Of a stretch of 64,000 bases of DNA, positions 51,921 through 61,539 are shown piece by piece (position 1 is the stretch's first letter; every line of letters starts with the position of its first letter). The notes under the pieces are model-generated. The model was not told the origin of the DNA. It did no database searches and saw only the letters and a list, made by a program, of their open reading frames with translations. Where the stretch lies: NCBI GenBank assembly GCA_016212665.1, contig JACREZ010000024.1, positions 1 through 64,000 on the forward strand. The letters are read 5' to 3'. This DNA comes from Ignavibacteriota bacterium (GTDB lineage Bacteria; Bacteroidota; Ignavibacteria; UBA10030; SZUA-254). The position numbers and the translations under genes were made by a program.

Positions 51921-53087
51921 TTACTTCGCGCGAGAAATATGTTTTTCTTTTTCGATACGAAGAACTACGTCTGAGAAATCAGATACAATTTTCTGCCATG
52001 AAAATTTTTTTGCTTCATCTCTTCGTATGAGATTTCTCTGCGATGTATTGTCCTGCAATGCAGTTCCTATTAAATTCACAAAATCTTCATTGTTTTGAGC
52101 AACAGAAACCAACGAATCGAACCTTGCAACCTCCGGAAGGTTTGTGGATACAACAGGAATCCCCATAGACATGTACTCCAACAACTTTAAAGGATTAGCC
52201 GCAATAGTCAATGTATTTACTTTGAATGGAATTAGACCCACTTCAAATGCCGAAGCATAACGCGGTAGTTCTGTGAATGGTATCTCCCCGAAGTAATGAA
52301 TATTCGGTTCTCTAAAAAGTTCATCAAGATTTATTTTTGTTTTACCGAGAAGAACCACTGATCCATTCGGATATTTTCTTGCAGTTTGAATAAACAAATC
52401 CACATCAACATACGAAGCAAACAAACCAAAGTACCCGATAATAGGACGCGGAAGAAGCTGAAGACACTCCGGAGTTCGTCCTTTCAACACTTGAAAATGT
52501 TCTGTATCAACTCCCTGCGGAAGGTAATGGTCTTCTCCGGATATTGTTTTTCGCGTTTCTAATAACATCTTCGAGACGGAAAAGCAAGCATCTACTTTTT
52601 CCAGTAAGTCCTTTTCTAAATCTAATAAGTTTTCAAATGCATCATCGAATTCTGACCAATCATCGAGACAAATGTAATGACTCGATGTTTCTCCAATTGC
52701 ACCAATAAGATTTGAGATGAGCGGAGATGATGTTAGTAATATCGGATTTGAAAAGTCATGTTCTTTCATTTTTCTGACAATGGTGTCACGAATCGTTTTT
52801 GCATTTATCCTGCGAGCGAATCCTGAATTATGAAAAGGAATAACAAGAGGATTTACTTCCATAACATTGTTTTCTGACTTGACGCTATTCGTATTTGAAA
52901 AAAGCTTCTTTCCTTTTTCCCAAATCCTGAATGCATCGTACAGACTAAATTTCGGTTTACGCAATCCCAGAGAACCAATCCACATCAGGCGATTCTCTCT
53001 TGCAAGAATTCTACCCATGTGTTGCATCGTTGAAGGATATTTTCCCCAGTCGTCTCCGAAGACGATGATGTTTCTATTACTAAGCAT
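51921..53087 (-). CDS. Glycosyltransferase, GT4/TuaH-like
   Basis: A 388-residue GT-B glycosyltransferase. The N-terminal half has IIVFGDDWGKYPSTMQHMGR and SSHYICLDDWSEF; the C-terminal half has ARKYPNGSVVLLGKT, GLIPFKVNTLTIAANPLKLLEYMSMGIPVVSTNL, with the usual Glu of the E-x7-E motif region. The acceptor is unknown. It overlaps the downstream end of the preceding GT2 gene by 8 bases. The AT content is higher than in the flanking housekeeping genes. Confidence 0.85.
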   Translation of the reverse strand: MLSNRNIIVFGDDWGKYPSTMQHMGRILARENRLMWIGSLGLRKPKFSLYDAFRIWEKGKKLFSNTNSVKSENNVMEVNPLVIPFHNSGFARRINAKTIRDTIVRKMKEHDFSNPILLTSSPLISNLIGAIGETSSHYICLDDWSEFDDAFENLLDLEKDLLEKVDACFSVSKMLLETRKTISGEDHYLPQGVDTEHFQVLKGRTPECLQLLPRPIIGYFGLFASYVDVDLFIQTARKYPNGSVVLLGKTKINLDELFREPNIHYFGEIPFTELPRYASAFEVGLIPFKVNTLTIAANPLKLLEYMSMGIPVVSTNLPEVARFDSLVSVAQNNEDFVNLIGTALQDNTSQRNLIRRDEAKKFSWQKIVSDFSDVVLRIEKEKHISRAK

Positions 53088-54117
53088 TATTTTTATTGCG
53101 TATTCGTTTAAATGTCCCTACAACATACCCTAGTACATAAGATACATCTGCAATAATTTTTAGAAACGCGACGACTGGTAGTGTTGTTAGATTTGCAGCT
53201 ACAAATAATTCTCTCATTTTCCTGATAAAGGGTAATAACAACCAATAGAGTAACAAAAGAAACAAGAAAGAAGGATGATAAATAATTGCCAGCAAAAATA
53301 AGAGAATTGGGACACTTAATTTAATAACATTCTTGACAACGTTACTAACCATAATAGCATTCACTCCATCACCAATGCCATAACGATAGAGTTGTCTTAT
53401 CATAACATTCAATGTAGCTCGCATCCGCCAGAACACTATTGCCTCCTTCATAAAGACATATTTACAGTTTACCTTCTTCAGATTCACAAAAAACATTGTA
53501 TCTTCACCGGTGTACGAAGACTCGGGGAAGCCACCTACTTTTAACCACGCTTTTTTTGTGAATGCTAATGATCTGGCAGATGGTGTAAATCGTGTCGGCT
53601 CAATTGATTCCAATGGCATAATGGTAACTTGCTCAACACATTTTTCAAACCAAGTTTCAGTTTCTGCAAGATACCCACCCCCAACGACATCTACTGTGTT
53701 ATCCTTATAAAATGGAGTAACAATATTTTTAAGCCAGTTTATATCCAATGTACATCCTGCATCAGTACAAACAATGATACTTTGTGTTGAATGATGTATG
53801 GCGACATTCCTTCCTTTGGCGATTGGACCGCTACTATATTTTAGATTACATGTCGCATCTTGAATTAATCGCACGTTTAATAATGGATGATACCTATTAA
53901 TAAATTCTTGAATAATTGCAGCCGTCCGATCTGAAGAGCCACCATCAACAATGATAAATTCAGTCGGAAACACCGACAACATTAAGATGGAATTAAGAAA
54001 TCGAGAAATTGATTCTTCCTCATTAAATACAGTACAAATCAAGGAAACGTCATCTAATATTCTTGCCGTAGGTGTTTGAAACAATTCGTTTGCAGTATTT
54101 TCGTTCTTAGTATTCAC
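53080..54117 (-). CDS. Membrane-associated GT2 glycosyltransferase
   Basis: A 345-residue GT2 enzyme: VSLICTVFNEEESISRFLNS, IVDGGSSDRTAAII, VCTDAGCTLDINWLKNI and FPESSYTGEDTMFF. The C-terminal ~100 residues contain two or three membrane segments (VPILLFLLAIIYHPSFLFLL). The coding sequence overlaps its upstream neighbour by ATGA and its downstream one by 8 bases. Confidence 0.87.
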   Translation of the reverse strand: MNTKNENTANELFQTPTARILDDVSLICTVFNEEESISRFLNSILMLSVFPTEFIIVDGGSSDRTAAIIQEFINRYHPLLNVRLIQDATCNLKYSSGPIAKGRNVAIHHSTQSIIVCTDAGCTLDINWLKNIVTPFYKDNTVDVVGGGYLAETETWFEKCVEQVTIMPLESIEPTRFTPSARSLAFTKKAWLKVGGFPESSYTGEDTMFFVNLKKVNCKYVFMKEAIVFWRMRATLNVMIRQLYRYGIGDGVNAIMVSNVVKNVIKLSVPILLFLLAIIYHPSFLFLLLLYWLLLPFIRKMRELFVAANLTTLPVVAFLKIIADVSYVLGYVVGTFKRIRNKNNA

Positions 54118-55007
54118 CAGATGCCATCATCCCTTAAAATATTTACAACCGAACTTAGGAAATATGCTTTTTCCTTATTGAATAATTTGTAAATGAAAAT
54201 TCTTGTAAGTAATCCGGATTTGAGAATGAATGAAAGTAATTTCGCTCTACTATATGAATAATTATCAAAGAGAAATATTAATTTGCTTCGAAGATAATGA
54301 AATGTTACAAATTCTTTTTGTTGTTTTTTCATACTTTTTTGTTCATGATGATAAACAACAGACGATGGTAAAAATACATTTTCAAATCCTACTTGTTTAG
54401 TCTTGTAGCATAGGTCGGTTTCTTCAGAGTACATAAACAGGTGTTCATTCATTCCACCGAGCAATGTTAATAATTCTTTCCTCGCCATCAAACAGGCACC
54501 GCGAATAACATCCACTTTTTTTGGATTGGTGATCATGGCAATTTGTTTTTCAAAATATGTTGCTAAACGACTTGAAAGGAAGAATTCAATGAAGATGGAA
54601 AATGTATTAGGAAAATGAAAATAAGAAGTTTGGACTGTTCCGTCTGAATAAAGTAACTGTGGACCAACTATACCAACATTATGATTTGTATTTAAATATT
54701 CTACCATCAATGAAATTGATTGATTCTGAATTTCAGTATCCGGATTTAAGAATAATACATATCTTCCGTTTGCAAGCACTAGCCCTTGATTATTGGCTTT
54801 CACGAACCCAATATTTATTGAATTTTTGATATAACGAGCGCTAGGAAATTCCTGAAGAATGGATTGTATTTTCTCACCTTCCGAACCATTATCAATTACT
54901 ATGACTTCATATGTAACTCGTTGTTCCATTTTGAAAATCGAATTCAAACACCCGCGTAAATATTCTTCTGCATGGTAATGAACGATAATGATGGTTAAAT
55001 CAATCAT
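54114..55007 (-). CDS. GT2 glycosyltransferase, rhamnosyltransferase-like
   Basis: A 297-residue GT2 enzyme with the classic pattern: TIIIVHYHAEEYLRGCLNSI, VIDNGSEGEKI, NIGFVKANNQGLVLANGRYV, LFLNPDTEI, RGACLMARKELL and MYSEETDLCYKT. This arrangement is typical of rhamnosyl or related transferases for surface glycans, and a dTDP-sugar gene (rfbB) is in the same cluster. It is AT-rich. Confidence 0.88.
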   Translation of the reverse strand: MIDLTIIIVHYHAEEYLRGCLNSIFKMEQRVTYEVIVIDNGSEGEKIQSILQEFPSARYIKNSINIGFVKANNQGLVLANGRYVLFLNPDTEIQNQSISLMVEYLNTNHNVGIVGPQLLYSDGTVQTSYFHFPNTFSIFIEFFLSSRLATYFEKQIAMITNPKKVDVIRGACLMARKELLTLLGGMNEHLFMYSEETDLCYKTKQVGFENVFLPSSVVYHHEQKSMKKQQKEFVTFHYLRSKLIFLFDNYSYSRAKLLSFILKSGLLTRIFIYKLFNKEKAYFLSSVVNILRDDGIW

Positions 55008-55035
55008 AACATAGTATGTATTAAATGTAATCTCT

Positions 55036-55749
55036 TTAGATTCTATGTTGATTGTGGCAAATGGCTATAATGTAAGCAGATTCAATTTCAATATTACCAA
55101 GGTTAGGTGGGGAAGAAAGCACTTCATAATTTTTCATTTGCACTGCTCCGCGTGAAAAAAAATATTTTGCTTGTTGTTTTGAAATCGTTCTACTACCTGG
55201 ATACCATTTTTTTTTATACATGTATTGATAGAAAATTTCTAATTGTCTAAAATGACCATAAAGCATTTGTGTAAATTCACTATCATTCCATTCTCGAACA
55301 TGAAATGGATTAGAAGGAACATCTTCTAATGAACCATTTTTTCTCAGAGGAGTTGAAATAATTAACATTCCTTTTTCGTTCAATACACTACAACATGTTT
55401 TAAGAAATCCATTATAATCTTTTATGTGTTCAATAGTTTCAAAAGAGACTATTAAATTAACATCCCTTACCTCTGCGAGAACATCGATGCTTCCAACAAT
55501 AAATTCCACTAATGAATTCGAGCAAGAACGTCTTGCATACTCAATTGCATCGGGAGATATATCTATCCCAGTGATTTTCTTCGGTGAACCATCAGCTAAA
55601 ATGGAGCAACCGTAACCGCTTCCGCACGCTATATCCACAACATTTTTTTCAAACACATAGGATTTTGCAAAATTATATCTCGCAATATGCTGTGCAAGTA
55701 GTTCTTGGTCTTCCTTTTGTTCATTATATACACGTTCAGGCATAGTCAA
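55036..55749 (-). CDS. Class I SAM-dependent methyltransferase
   Basis: A 237-residue methyltransferase. The SAM-binding motif I is VVDIACGSGYGCSIL, followed by ITGIDISPDAIEYAR and the LIVSFETIEHIKDYNGFLK segment. In this context it probably methylates a sugar or a glycan terminus, but no substrate can be read from sequence. AT-rich; about 28 bp separate it from the downstream GT2 gene. Confidence 0.88.
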   Translation of the reverse strand: MTMPERVYNEQKEDQELLAQHIARYNFAKSYVFEKNVVDIACGSGYGCSILADGSPKKITGIDISPDAIEYARRSCSNSLVEFIVGSIDVLAEVRDVNLIVSFETIEHIKDYNGFLKTCCSVLNEKGMLIISTPLRKNGSLEDVPSNPFHVREWNDSEFTQMLYGHFRQLEIFYQYMYKKKWYPGSRTISKQQAKYFFSRGAVQMKNYEVLSSPPNLGNIEIESAYIIAICHNQHRI

Positions 55750-55772
55750 TAATATAATTCAACATTATATGC

Positions 55773-57302
55773 TTAGAGTACAATAATTGATTTCAATTGT
55801 TTAACAAATATTTTTTCTTGTTCTTCAAATACAAAAAACCATATACACAACAAATACAATATAAAAAAGAGCATTATAGCAGTAGATTCCAAGAACAGAC
55901 CTGAAATGTACAACTTACTCAGAGTTAACACAGAACCTCCTATTGAAACGAACAAAATGCTTTTCCACAAATATGAAAAATTAAAACGAGATAAATACTT
56001 CTTTAATAAACTATTCGTAGAAATGAAGAGTACAATAGTTTCGACAAGAACTCGAAGAAGCCAACTCAATGATGTACCAACGATACCGTATTCTTTAGTA
56101 AAGAGATAGCAAACTATCGCATAGAGTGGTAATTCTATAAGAAGAAGTTTCGCTGTTATATCGGGTTTACCAACAGCCTGAAGCATTGCATTCGGTAGTT
56201 GGGCAAGTGAATGGAAAAAAATCCCAATTGAAAACAAGAGTAGCACATATCCGCTTCTCTCCACAAAATCACTTCCTAACCAGAAAAAAAGAATTTCTTT
56301 ATGAAATATCACCAAAATAACTGAAATCGGAAGAAATAAAATAAACGTAGTTTTTACTGCACTTTGAAAAATGATACTACCGCGATCTCTTCCTTCATCT
56401 GAAATCCAATATCCGCTTATAGTGGGAATAATAGTGCTTGCAATACTCATCGGAAATATCACCAATTTCAATATCGCATCGCTTGGAATAATAAAGTATG
56501 CTACAGAGGATAATGAATCCAATTTACCAATAAACATTCTTTCAAGAAATAATATTAGCGGACCGATAATTTGTGCAACCATTACCCACCCTCCGAATCT
56601 CAATAATTGTGCAGAATGGTTTGAGCCTGAATACCTTCTTAGAATCTTCATTTCAGGGAACTCTTTGAACGCAAACCAAAAGTAATATAGTAATGTACCG
56701 TAACGCGTGATTACAGTTAATAATATCACAGAAATCAATCCTCCACCAAAATATAATATGATAGATGAGCCGCCCCATTGTAACAGTACGTTTACTATTT
56801 GGATCATATTTACAACATCGAACCTATTTTTAGCTATTGGAATAGCACGTAATGTACCCTGTATAATTACTGCAGGAATTCCAATGGCTAACAATTGTAG
56901 AGATATCTTGGCTCCACCGTGCATAGAACTATCAATATTTATTATTTCTTCAAGTCCGATATAAGAAAAAACAAACATGACAACAAAACCAAGTAACCCA
57001 AAAAGGGAACTCAATTGCAGTGAAGAAAAAAATAATTCTAGAGCACCTTGTCTCTCGCCTTTGGCGAAATGTTCAGAAAGATATTTTGTGGTTGCCTGCC
57101 CTAATCCAATATCAAATAATCCAAAGTAACCAATAATTAACCATAGTATAGAAAGTAATCCAATGGTATTAGTTCCAAGTTTGGCAATCAAATAAGGAAC
57201 ACAAACAAAACTTATGATGATGCTGAATAAATGCGTAAAGAAATTCAAAAATGAATTTTGTGCAAATGTTCGTTTACCCGAATTAAACATTACTTCCGAC
57301 AA
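55773..57302 (-). CDS. Polysaccharide flippase (Wzx-like)
   Basis: A 509-residue protein with about 14 membrane helices of the MOP/Wzx superfamily. It starts with a typical opening (NSFLNFFTHLFSIIISFVCVPYLIAKLG) and has GLFDIGLGQATTKYLSEHFAKG at the first helical hairpin. It should flip the lipid-linked repeat unit made by the surrounding transferases. Visibly AT-rich (about two-thirds A+T), unlike accA or nadC, which fits transfer of this part of the cluster. Confidence 0.9.
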   Translation of the reverse strand: MSEVMFNSGKRTFAQNSFLNFFTHLFSIIISFVCVPYLIAKLGTNTIGLLSILWLIIGYFGLFDIGLGQATTKYLSEHFAKGERQGALELFFSSLQLSSLFGLLGFVVMFVFSYIGLEEIINIDSSMHGGAKISLQLLAIGIPAVIIQGTLRAIPIAKNRFDVVNMIQIVNVLLQWGGSSIILYFGGGLISVILLTVITRYGTLLYYFWFAFKEFPEMKILRRYSGSNHSAQLLRFGGWVMVAQIIGPLILFLERMFIGKLDSLSSVAYFIIPSDAILKLVIFPMSIASTIIPTISGYWISDEGRDRGSIIFQSAVKTTFILFLPISVILVIFHKEILFFWLGSDFVERSGYVLLLFSIGIFFHSLAQLPNAMLQAVGKPDITAKLLLIELPLYAIVCYLFTKEYGIVGTSLSWLLRVLVETIVLFISTNSLLKKYLSRFNFSYLWKSILFVSIGGSVLTLSKLYISGLFLESTAIMLFFILYLLCIWFFVFEEQEKIFVKQLKSIIVL

Positions 57303-57323
57303 TGTTAATAGTGTTGCTCACAG

Positions 57324-58694
57324 TCAAGCTAATTTTGTCATTGGTTTATTTTGAAGAATGAAAAAACAAAGCCGTGCAATCATCCCTGATACGACCCCAA
57401 CAACTAAAAACACTTTCACAAAATCGGTACTTGCGAAAAACAAACCTATGAAACCGGCATTAAGTGCCAGCAATAACATTCGATTTATTTCGTTGCCGTT
57501 TATTGATTTCATTATTGTCCGGGCTTTCAGGAACATCTTACTTATTGTCCACCAATAAACTACAATCCCAATTAATCCGATTTTTAACCACTGTTGTACA
57601 ATCCATAAATGGGCTGTATGAAACCGTGTTTTCCCCATAAAACCCGAAGCGGCATCAGGCAATAGTTGAAAAAATCTATCGTCCCACCACGCTCCCAACC
57701 CCATACCATGAAAAACTGCAAATTGGTCAAAAAGTCTAAAACCAATGTTTAATATTTCCAATAATCGAGTCGCGTTTGATCTATCTCCTTGAACACTCCA
57801 ATCGAAAATAGAGGAAAACTTCCAAAAGAAAAGATCAAAATATCTTGGAAAAAAAAACAATGCCATACCAATAGATAAGGTTAAGAAAAGTATTGATGAG
57901 AGAACAAGTTTTCTCTTCTGCTGTTTGTCAATTTCAAAAAAAATATAGAGAGCGAGGACAGGAAGAACTACCCAAATCGTTCTCCCAAAACCAATCAGTA
58001 AATTGAAAAGGTAAATGACGAGAACAGAAATCAATGTGAGTTTAATCCAAAAATTTGTTCGTTGATGGAGAATGAGAACCAAACCCAGAATGAAGAAAAG
58101 TGGGAATATTGCGGCGTCAGCGCTTTGAGTTGTGCGCATTCCAAATTCTCCAAGCATTCTACCTGTACCCTCGAACAATCTTTGGAAAATAATAATGTTT
58201 TTTAACCCGAGAAAACCCACAAATAGCCCCAGAAACCAATACCATCTTCTTTGCGATGACAAAACATAAAATGTAACGAAGAAATATCCGACAAAATATA
58301 AAGTCTGTTGAAAATCCTGATACCAACGTTCCCAATGATAATCGTAAAATAAACCGTAGATGAATCCTATCACTCCTGCTGTTGCATAGACTCCAAAGAC
58401 TATCAACATATTTTTATGAAAACTTGTTGTAACTAATTCCGCTCGAAGAATAAAAGAGAGTCCTAAAATAAAAGTAATGCAAATACTTAACCAATCAAGA
58501 AGTTTTAATCCGAGAATCCTTGTATTGTAAATTGTCGGCGTCTCCTGAAACTGAATTACTGATGTAATCTGAATATCGTCTTGGTAAATAACGAGCCACA
58601 ACGTTACGATGAAAAGTATGTAAGCAAAAAAGTCAAGGATTAACGGAAATGATTTTCGTACTCCCGAGTTCCCGATGTATGAACTCATTTCCAC
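57324..58694 (-). CDS. O-antigen polymerase/ligase-like membrane protein (Wzy-type)
   Basis: A 456-residue protein with about 11-12 membrane helices of the Wzy/O-antigen ligase superfamily. The large periplasmic loop before the last helices includes GLGAWWDDRFFQLLPDAASG and FHTAHLWIVQQWLKIGLIGI, in which a His near the WL/GLIG segment corresponds to the family motif. GTG 58694 or ATG 58688 is the start. Its place between wzz and wzx makes it the probable polymerase of the cluster. Confidence 0.82.
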   Translation of the reverse strand: MEMSSYIGNSGVRKSFPLILDFFAYILFIVTLWLVIYQDDIQITSVIQFQETPTIYNTRILGLKLLDWLSICITFILGLSFILRAELVTTSFHKNMLIVFGVYATAGVIGFIYGLFYDYHWERWYQDFQQTLYFVGYFFVTFYVLSSQRRWYWFLGLFVGFLGLKNIIIFQRLFEGTGRMLGEFGMRTTQSADAAIFPLFFILGLVLILHQRTNFWIKLTLISVLVIYLFNLLIGFGRTIWVVLPVLALYIFFEIDKQQKRKLVLSSILFLTLSIGMALFFFPRYFDLFFWKFSSIFDWSVQGDRSNATRLLEILNIGFRLFDQFAVFHGMGLGAWWDDRFFQLLPDAASGFMGKTRFHTAHLWIVQQWLKIGLIGIVVYWWTISKMFLKARTIMKSINGNEINRMLLLALNAGFIGLFFASTDFVKVFLVVGVVSGMIARLCFFILQNKPMTKLA

Positions 58695-58696
58695 GG

Positions 58697-59872
58697 TTAC
58701 TTTTTGTTAAAAACTCTTGTTGCCATTTGAAGCTTTTGCCATGTCTCGGGGGAAGTTTCCTTTACCGATGTAAAATGCTCTCTAAAAAGAATTATCAGGA
58801 AAGGAAGTAACAAACTAATTACTACTCCAATAAGAACAACAATTCTCTTACTGGGTTTTATTGGTTTTTCTGCTGGAATGGCTTCATCTAACACGATAAG
58901 TACGGGGACATTCTTTTGCTCATCAATTTTTGCTTGTTCAAAAATCGGTACAAGATATTCATATATTTTTTGCTGTATAACAGCATCACGATAAAGCCGA
59001 ATTGATTCAAATCCTATTTGCGGAATCCCCGCTAACCTTTTATTCAATTCATGCAATTCTGTTTTCGCTTGTTGTAGGTGAAGATTATCCTTTGAAAATG
59101 TTTGTTCTAAAATTCCTACCGCGATTTCTTTTTGTACCTTCATTCCATATAGTTCAGCAACTACGGCAACGCTATTCGATGTCTGCTCAGGTACGAATAA
59201 TGTTCCGGTGCGTTCCTGATACGTTCGCAACGATTCCTCCGCGTTAAAAAGTTCAGTCTTATTCTTTTCCAATCGTCGTTCGATAAATTCTCTACTACTC
59301 TTTGCTTCCTGAGTTGTCATTTGAATACTCATCGAATTTAGAACAGTAATAAAATAATTGGTTATATCTGCCGCACGCTTTGCATCTTGGTCGAATACTT
59401 CCAATGAAATATATCCTTCATCTTGTATTTCGAACATCGTATTATCCCGGAGTTCTTTTACTGCCTTTTCTAATGAACCATCAGATATTTCATAGACGTG
59501 AACTAGATCAAATTTCTTCACAACCTGTTCCATTGACGATCTGCTTCGAAGAATTGCAATGTAGTTGTAAAGATTTGAATTTTGGCTCGAACCACCCAAT
59601 CGTTGCAAACCGGGAATAGATTTCAAAACAGAACTTGCAATCCCCATTCCATTAAGTACACCTTGTTCTTTTGGTGGCATGATAGAGGCGACAGATTTAT
59701 ACCAACGCGGTAATAAAAAACTAATACCGATTGAAAATCCTGTAATAATGACAAAATTCCAGAGAATCAATTTCTTCCATTTTAAGAGAAGAAGAAAATA
59801 ATCTAAGACATTTACCTTATTGATAAAATCGGAGTTCGGATTATTGTTGTTGTAGTTGGTACCCTCACTCAT
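58697..59872 (-). CDS. Polysaccharide chain-length regulator (Wzz/GNVR family)
   Basis: A 391-residue inner-membrane co-polymerase. The Wzz domain begins VNVLDYFLLLLKWKKLILWN with the first membrane helix (~34-55). The periplasmic part has long helices (~150-300) and the GNVR region (ESIRLYRDAVIQQKIYEYLV, then LDEAIPAEKPIKPSK). The second helix is ~345-365 (IVVLIGVVISLLLPFLIIL). No cytoplasmic tyrosine kinase domain follows. The start overlaps the wza stop (ATGA). Confidence 0.92.
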   Translation of the reverse strand: MSEGTNYNNNNPNSDFINKVNVLDYFLLLLKWKKLILWNFVIITGFSIGISFLLPRWYKSVASIMPPKEQGVLNGMGIASSVLKSIPGLQRLGGSSQNSNLYNYIAILRSRSSMEQVVKKFDLVHVYEISDGSLEKAVKELRDNTMFEIQDEGYISLEVFDQDAKRAADITNYFITVLNSMSIQMTTQEAKSSREFIERRLEKNKTELFNAEESLRTYQERTGTLFVPEQTSNSVAVVAELYGMKVQKEIAVGILEQTFSKDNLHLQQAKTELHELNKRLAGIPQIGFESIRLYRDAVIQQKIYEYLVPIFEQAKIDEQKNVPVLIVLDEAIPAEKPIKPSKRIVVLIGVVISLLLPFLIILFREHFTSVKETSPETWQKLQMATRVFNKK

Positions 59873-61539
59873 TTGGTCACCTGCACAATCAACACTGCTA
59901 CTCCAACGATCACACTCAATACGCTCGCGGCCTGACTTGTTACTTGGGCGTAGTACGCGAACGAACGTTCAGGTTCTTTTGGAATCCAAATGTAATCGCC
60001 TTCTTCGATTTCCGTTTCGTCGGGAGCAAGCCATTGCTTTGTTCTTGCCTTGATGATTTTCAAATCACCTTCACGGGCACGCTCCGTAAATCCGCCCGCT
60101 TTGGAGATGTAATATTTGAAATCATTTCCTTTCACGTAAGGAATATGCCCGGGTGAAACAACCTGTCCGAATATATAAATTGTTTGCTTCTTCGATGGAA
60201 TTATGATTTTATCTTCTGTTTGAAGAAGTACATCTTGTGAATTATCTCCGTGTAGAAATAGTTTTTCAAAATCCACATTGACAATTTCTTTTTTCAACCG
60301 CAGTTCTGTTTCCAAAAAATAATCCGTACTGTCATCCACCGAAGCGCCGCCACGCAAACTGAGTAGCCGTTCGGTCTCAAGTTCCCGTTGTTCCACAGAT
60401 TGGTGAATCAACTCGGCTGATTTGAGCGATGCAAATTCCGTAAACCCTCCTGCTTGTTTGATGACATCCGACAGCCGTGTTTGATTTTTAGTAATCGGAT
60501 AAAACCCCGGGTACAACACTTCGCCTTGAATTTCCACTCGGTAGTCTTCACGTAAATCTATTCTTGCTTTTACATTGATGCGGTCACCCGGCTCCAGATT
60601 CATGTTCGGTTGTCTACCGCTCGCTACATCATCAAATCGGACAACATTCGTGGTAAGCGAAGAGCCGTCGGAGTTTAATCGCGAAAACTCAATCGAATCA
60701 GTTCGCGCTAACCGTGTAAATCCGTATGCAATCTTGATTGCATCAAGGAATGTATCGTCTTCTACAACTTCATATCGTCCCGGAACATTGACCTCACCGT
60801 AAATTCCAAATACATTTTTTGTTTTATTTTTTCGTGGGACAATAATAACATCTCCCTCACGCAAATACGGATTGAACCTGTCTTCCTTCGTTGCAAAAAA
60901 TTTCGTCAGGTCAACCCTATTTTCAGACCCGTCTTTATGTTTCAATACGACATTACGGGTTGACATCTCTTCTTTTATCCTGTCAAGTTCCAATTGTGCC
61001 TGAGTTCTTGATAATTTATTTGCTTCATCAATCGCTTTGTTTGCCCGGTCAATCGAACTGAGTGTGAACAAACCCGGGTTCAACACATTCCCGGTAACAC
61101 TGACAATAATTTGTCGCGGCTTCACTAACGTTACCGAAATATCCTGTGCTTTATATTTCTCTTTGATTGCTTTCAATACTTTCGTCTTAGCTTCTGCAAG
61201 CGTAATGTCAGCAACTTTCACTTCACCAACTGTTGGAATAATGAGAGTACCTTCAGGTGTTACTGTCAAAACAAAATTCACCGGCGGGCTCATCCAGATA
61301 TTAATCGAAATTCCGTCCGAAGGACCAACAAAATATTTTGTTGCATCAACTGTTGACTCCAACGCAACTCCGGTAGGTTGAGTAACATTCAATGATTTCA
61401 TTTCAGAAGAGCGGTTCTCTAACTCGTCTAACGCATCTTGCCTGATTTGAGAGTACAAAAGTATATCAGTACTCAGTAACCAGAACAAACCACAAACTAA
61501 TAACCGCAAACCCGAGACCAAAAACTTATCTTTCATCAT
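59869..61539 (-). CDS. Polysaccharide export outer-membrane protein (Wza-like, SLBB repeats)
   Basis: A 556-residue exported protein. After a signal peptide (to about residue 32) comes the Poly_export domain (~65-165; YFVGPSDGISINIWMSPPVN, GTLIIPTVGEVKVADITLAE). At least three SLBB domains follow (IYGEVNVPGRYEVVEDD, IQGEVLYPGFYPITKNQ, IFGQVVSPGHIPYVKGN), and a terminal hydrophobic helix (SQAASVLSVIVGVAVLIVQV) probably spans the outer membrane. There is no lipobox cysteine. The signal-peptide core is encoded by simple GGTTTG-rich sequence like that in the intergenic tracts. The start overlaps rfbB by 14 bases. Confidence 0.92.
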   Translation of the reverse strand: MMKDKFLVSGLRLLVCGLFWLLSTDILLYSQIRQDALDELENRSSEMKSLNVTQPTGVALESTVDATKYFVGPSDGISINIWMSPPVNFVLTVTPEGTLIIPTVGEVKVADITLAEAKTKVLKAIKEKYKAQDISVTLVKPRQIIVSVTGNVLNPGLFTLSSIDRANKAIDEANKLSRTQAQLELDRIKEEMSTRNVVLKHKDGSENRVDLTKFFATKEDRFNPYLREGDVIIVPRKNKTKNVFGIYGEVNVPGRYEVVEDDTFLDAIKIAYGFTRLARTDSIEFSRLNSDGSSLTTNVVRFDDVASGRQPNMNLEPGDRINVKARIDLREDYRVEIQGEVLYPGFYPITKNQTRLSDVIKQAGGFTEFASLKSAELIHQSVEQRELETERLLSLRGGASVDDSTDYFLETELRLKKEIVNVDFEKLFLHGDNSQDVLLQTEDKIIIPSKKQTIYIFGQVVSPGHIPYVKGNDFKYYISKAGGFTERAREGDLKIIKARTKQWLAPDETEIEEGDYIWIPKEPERSFAYYAQVTSQAASVLSVIVGVAVLIVQVTK

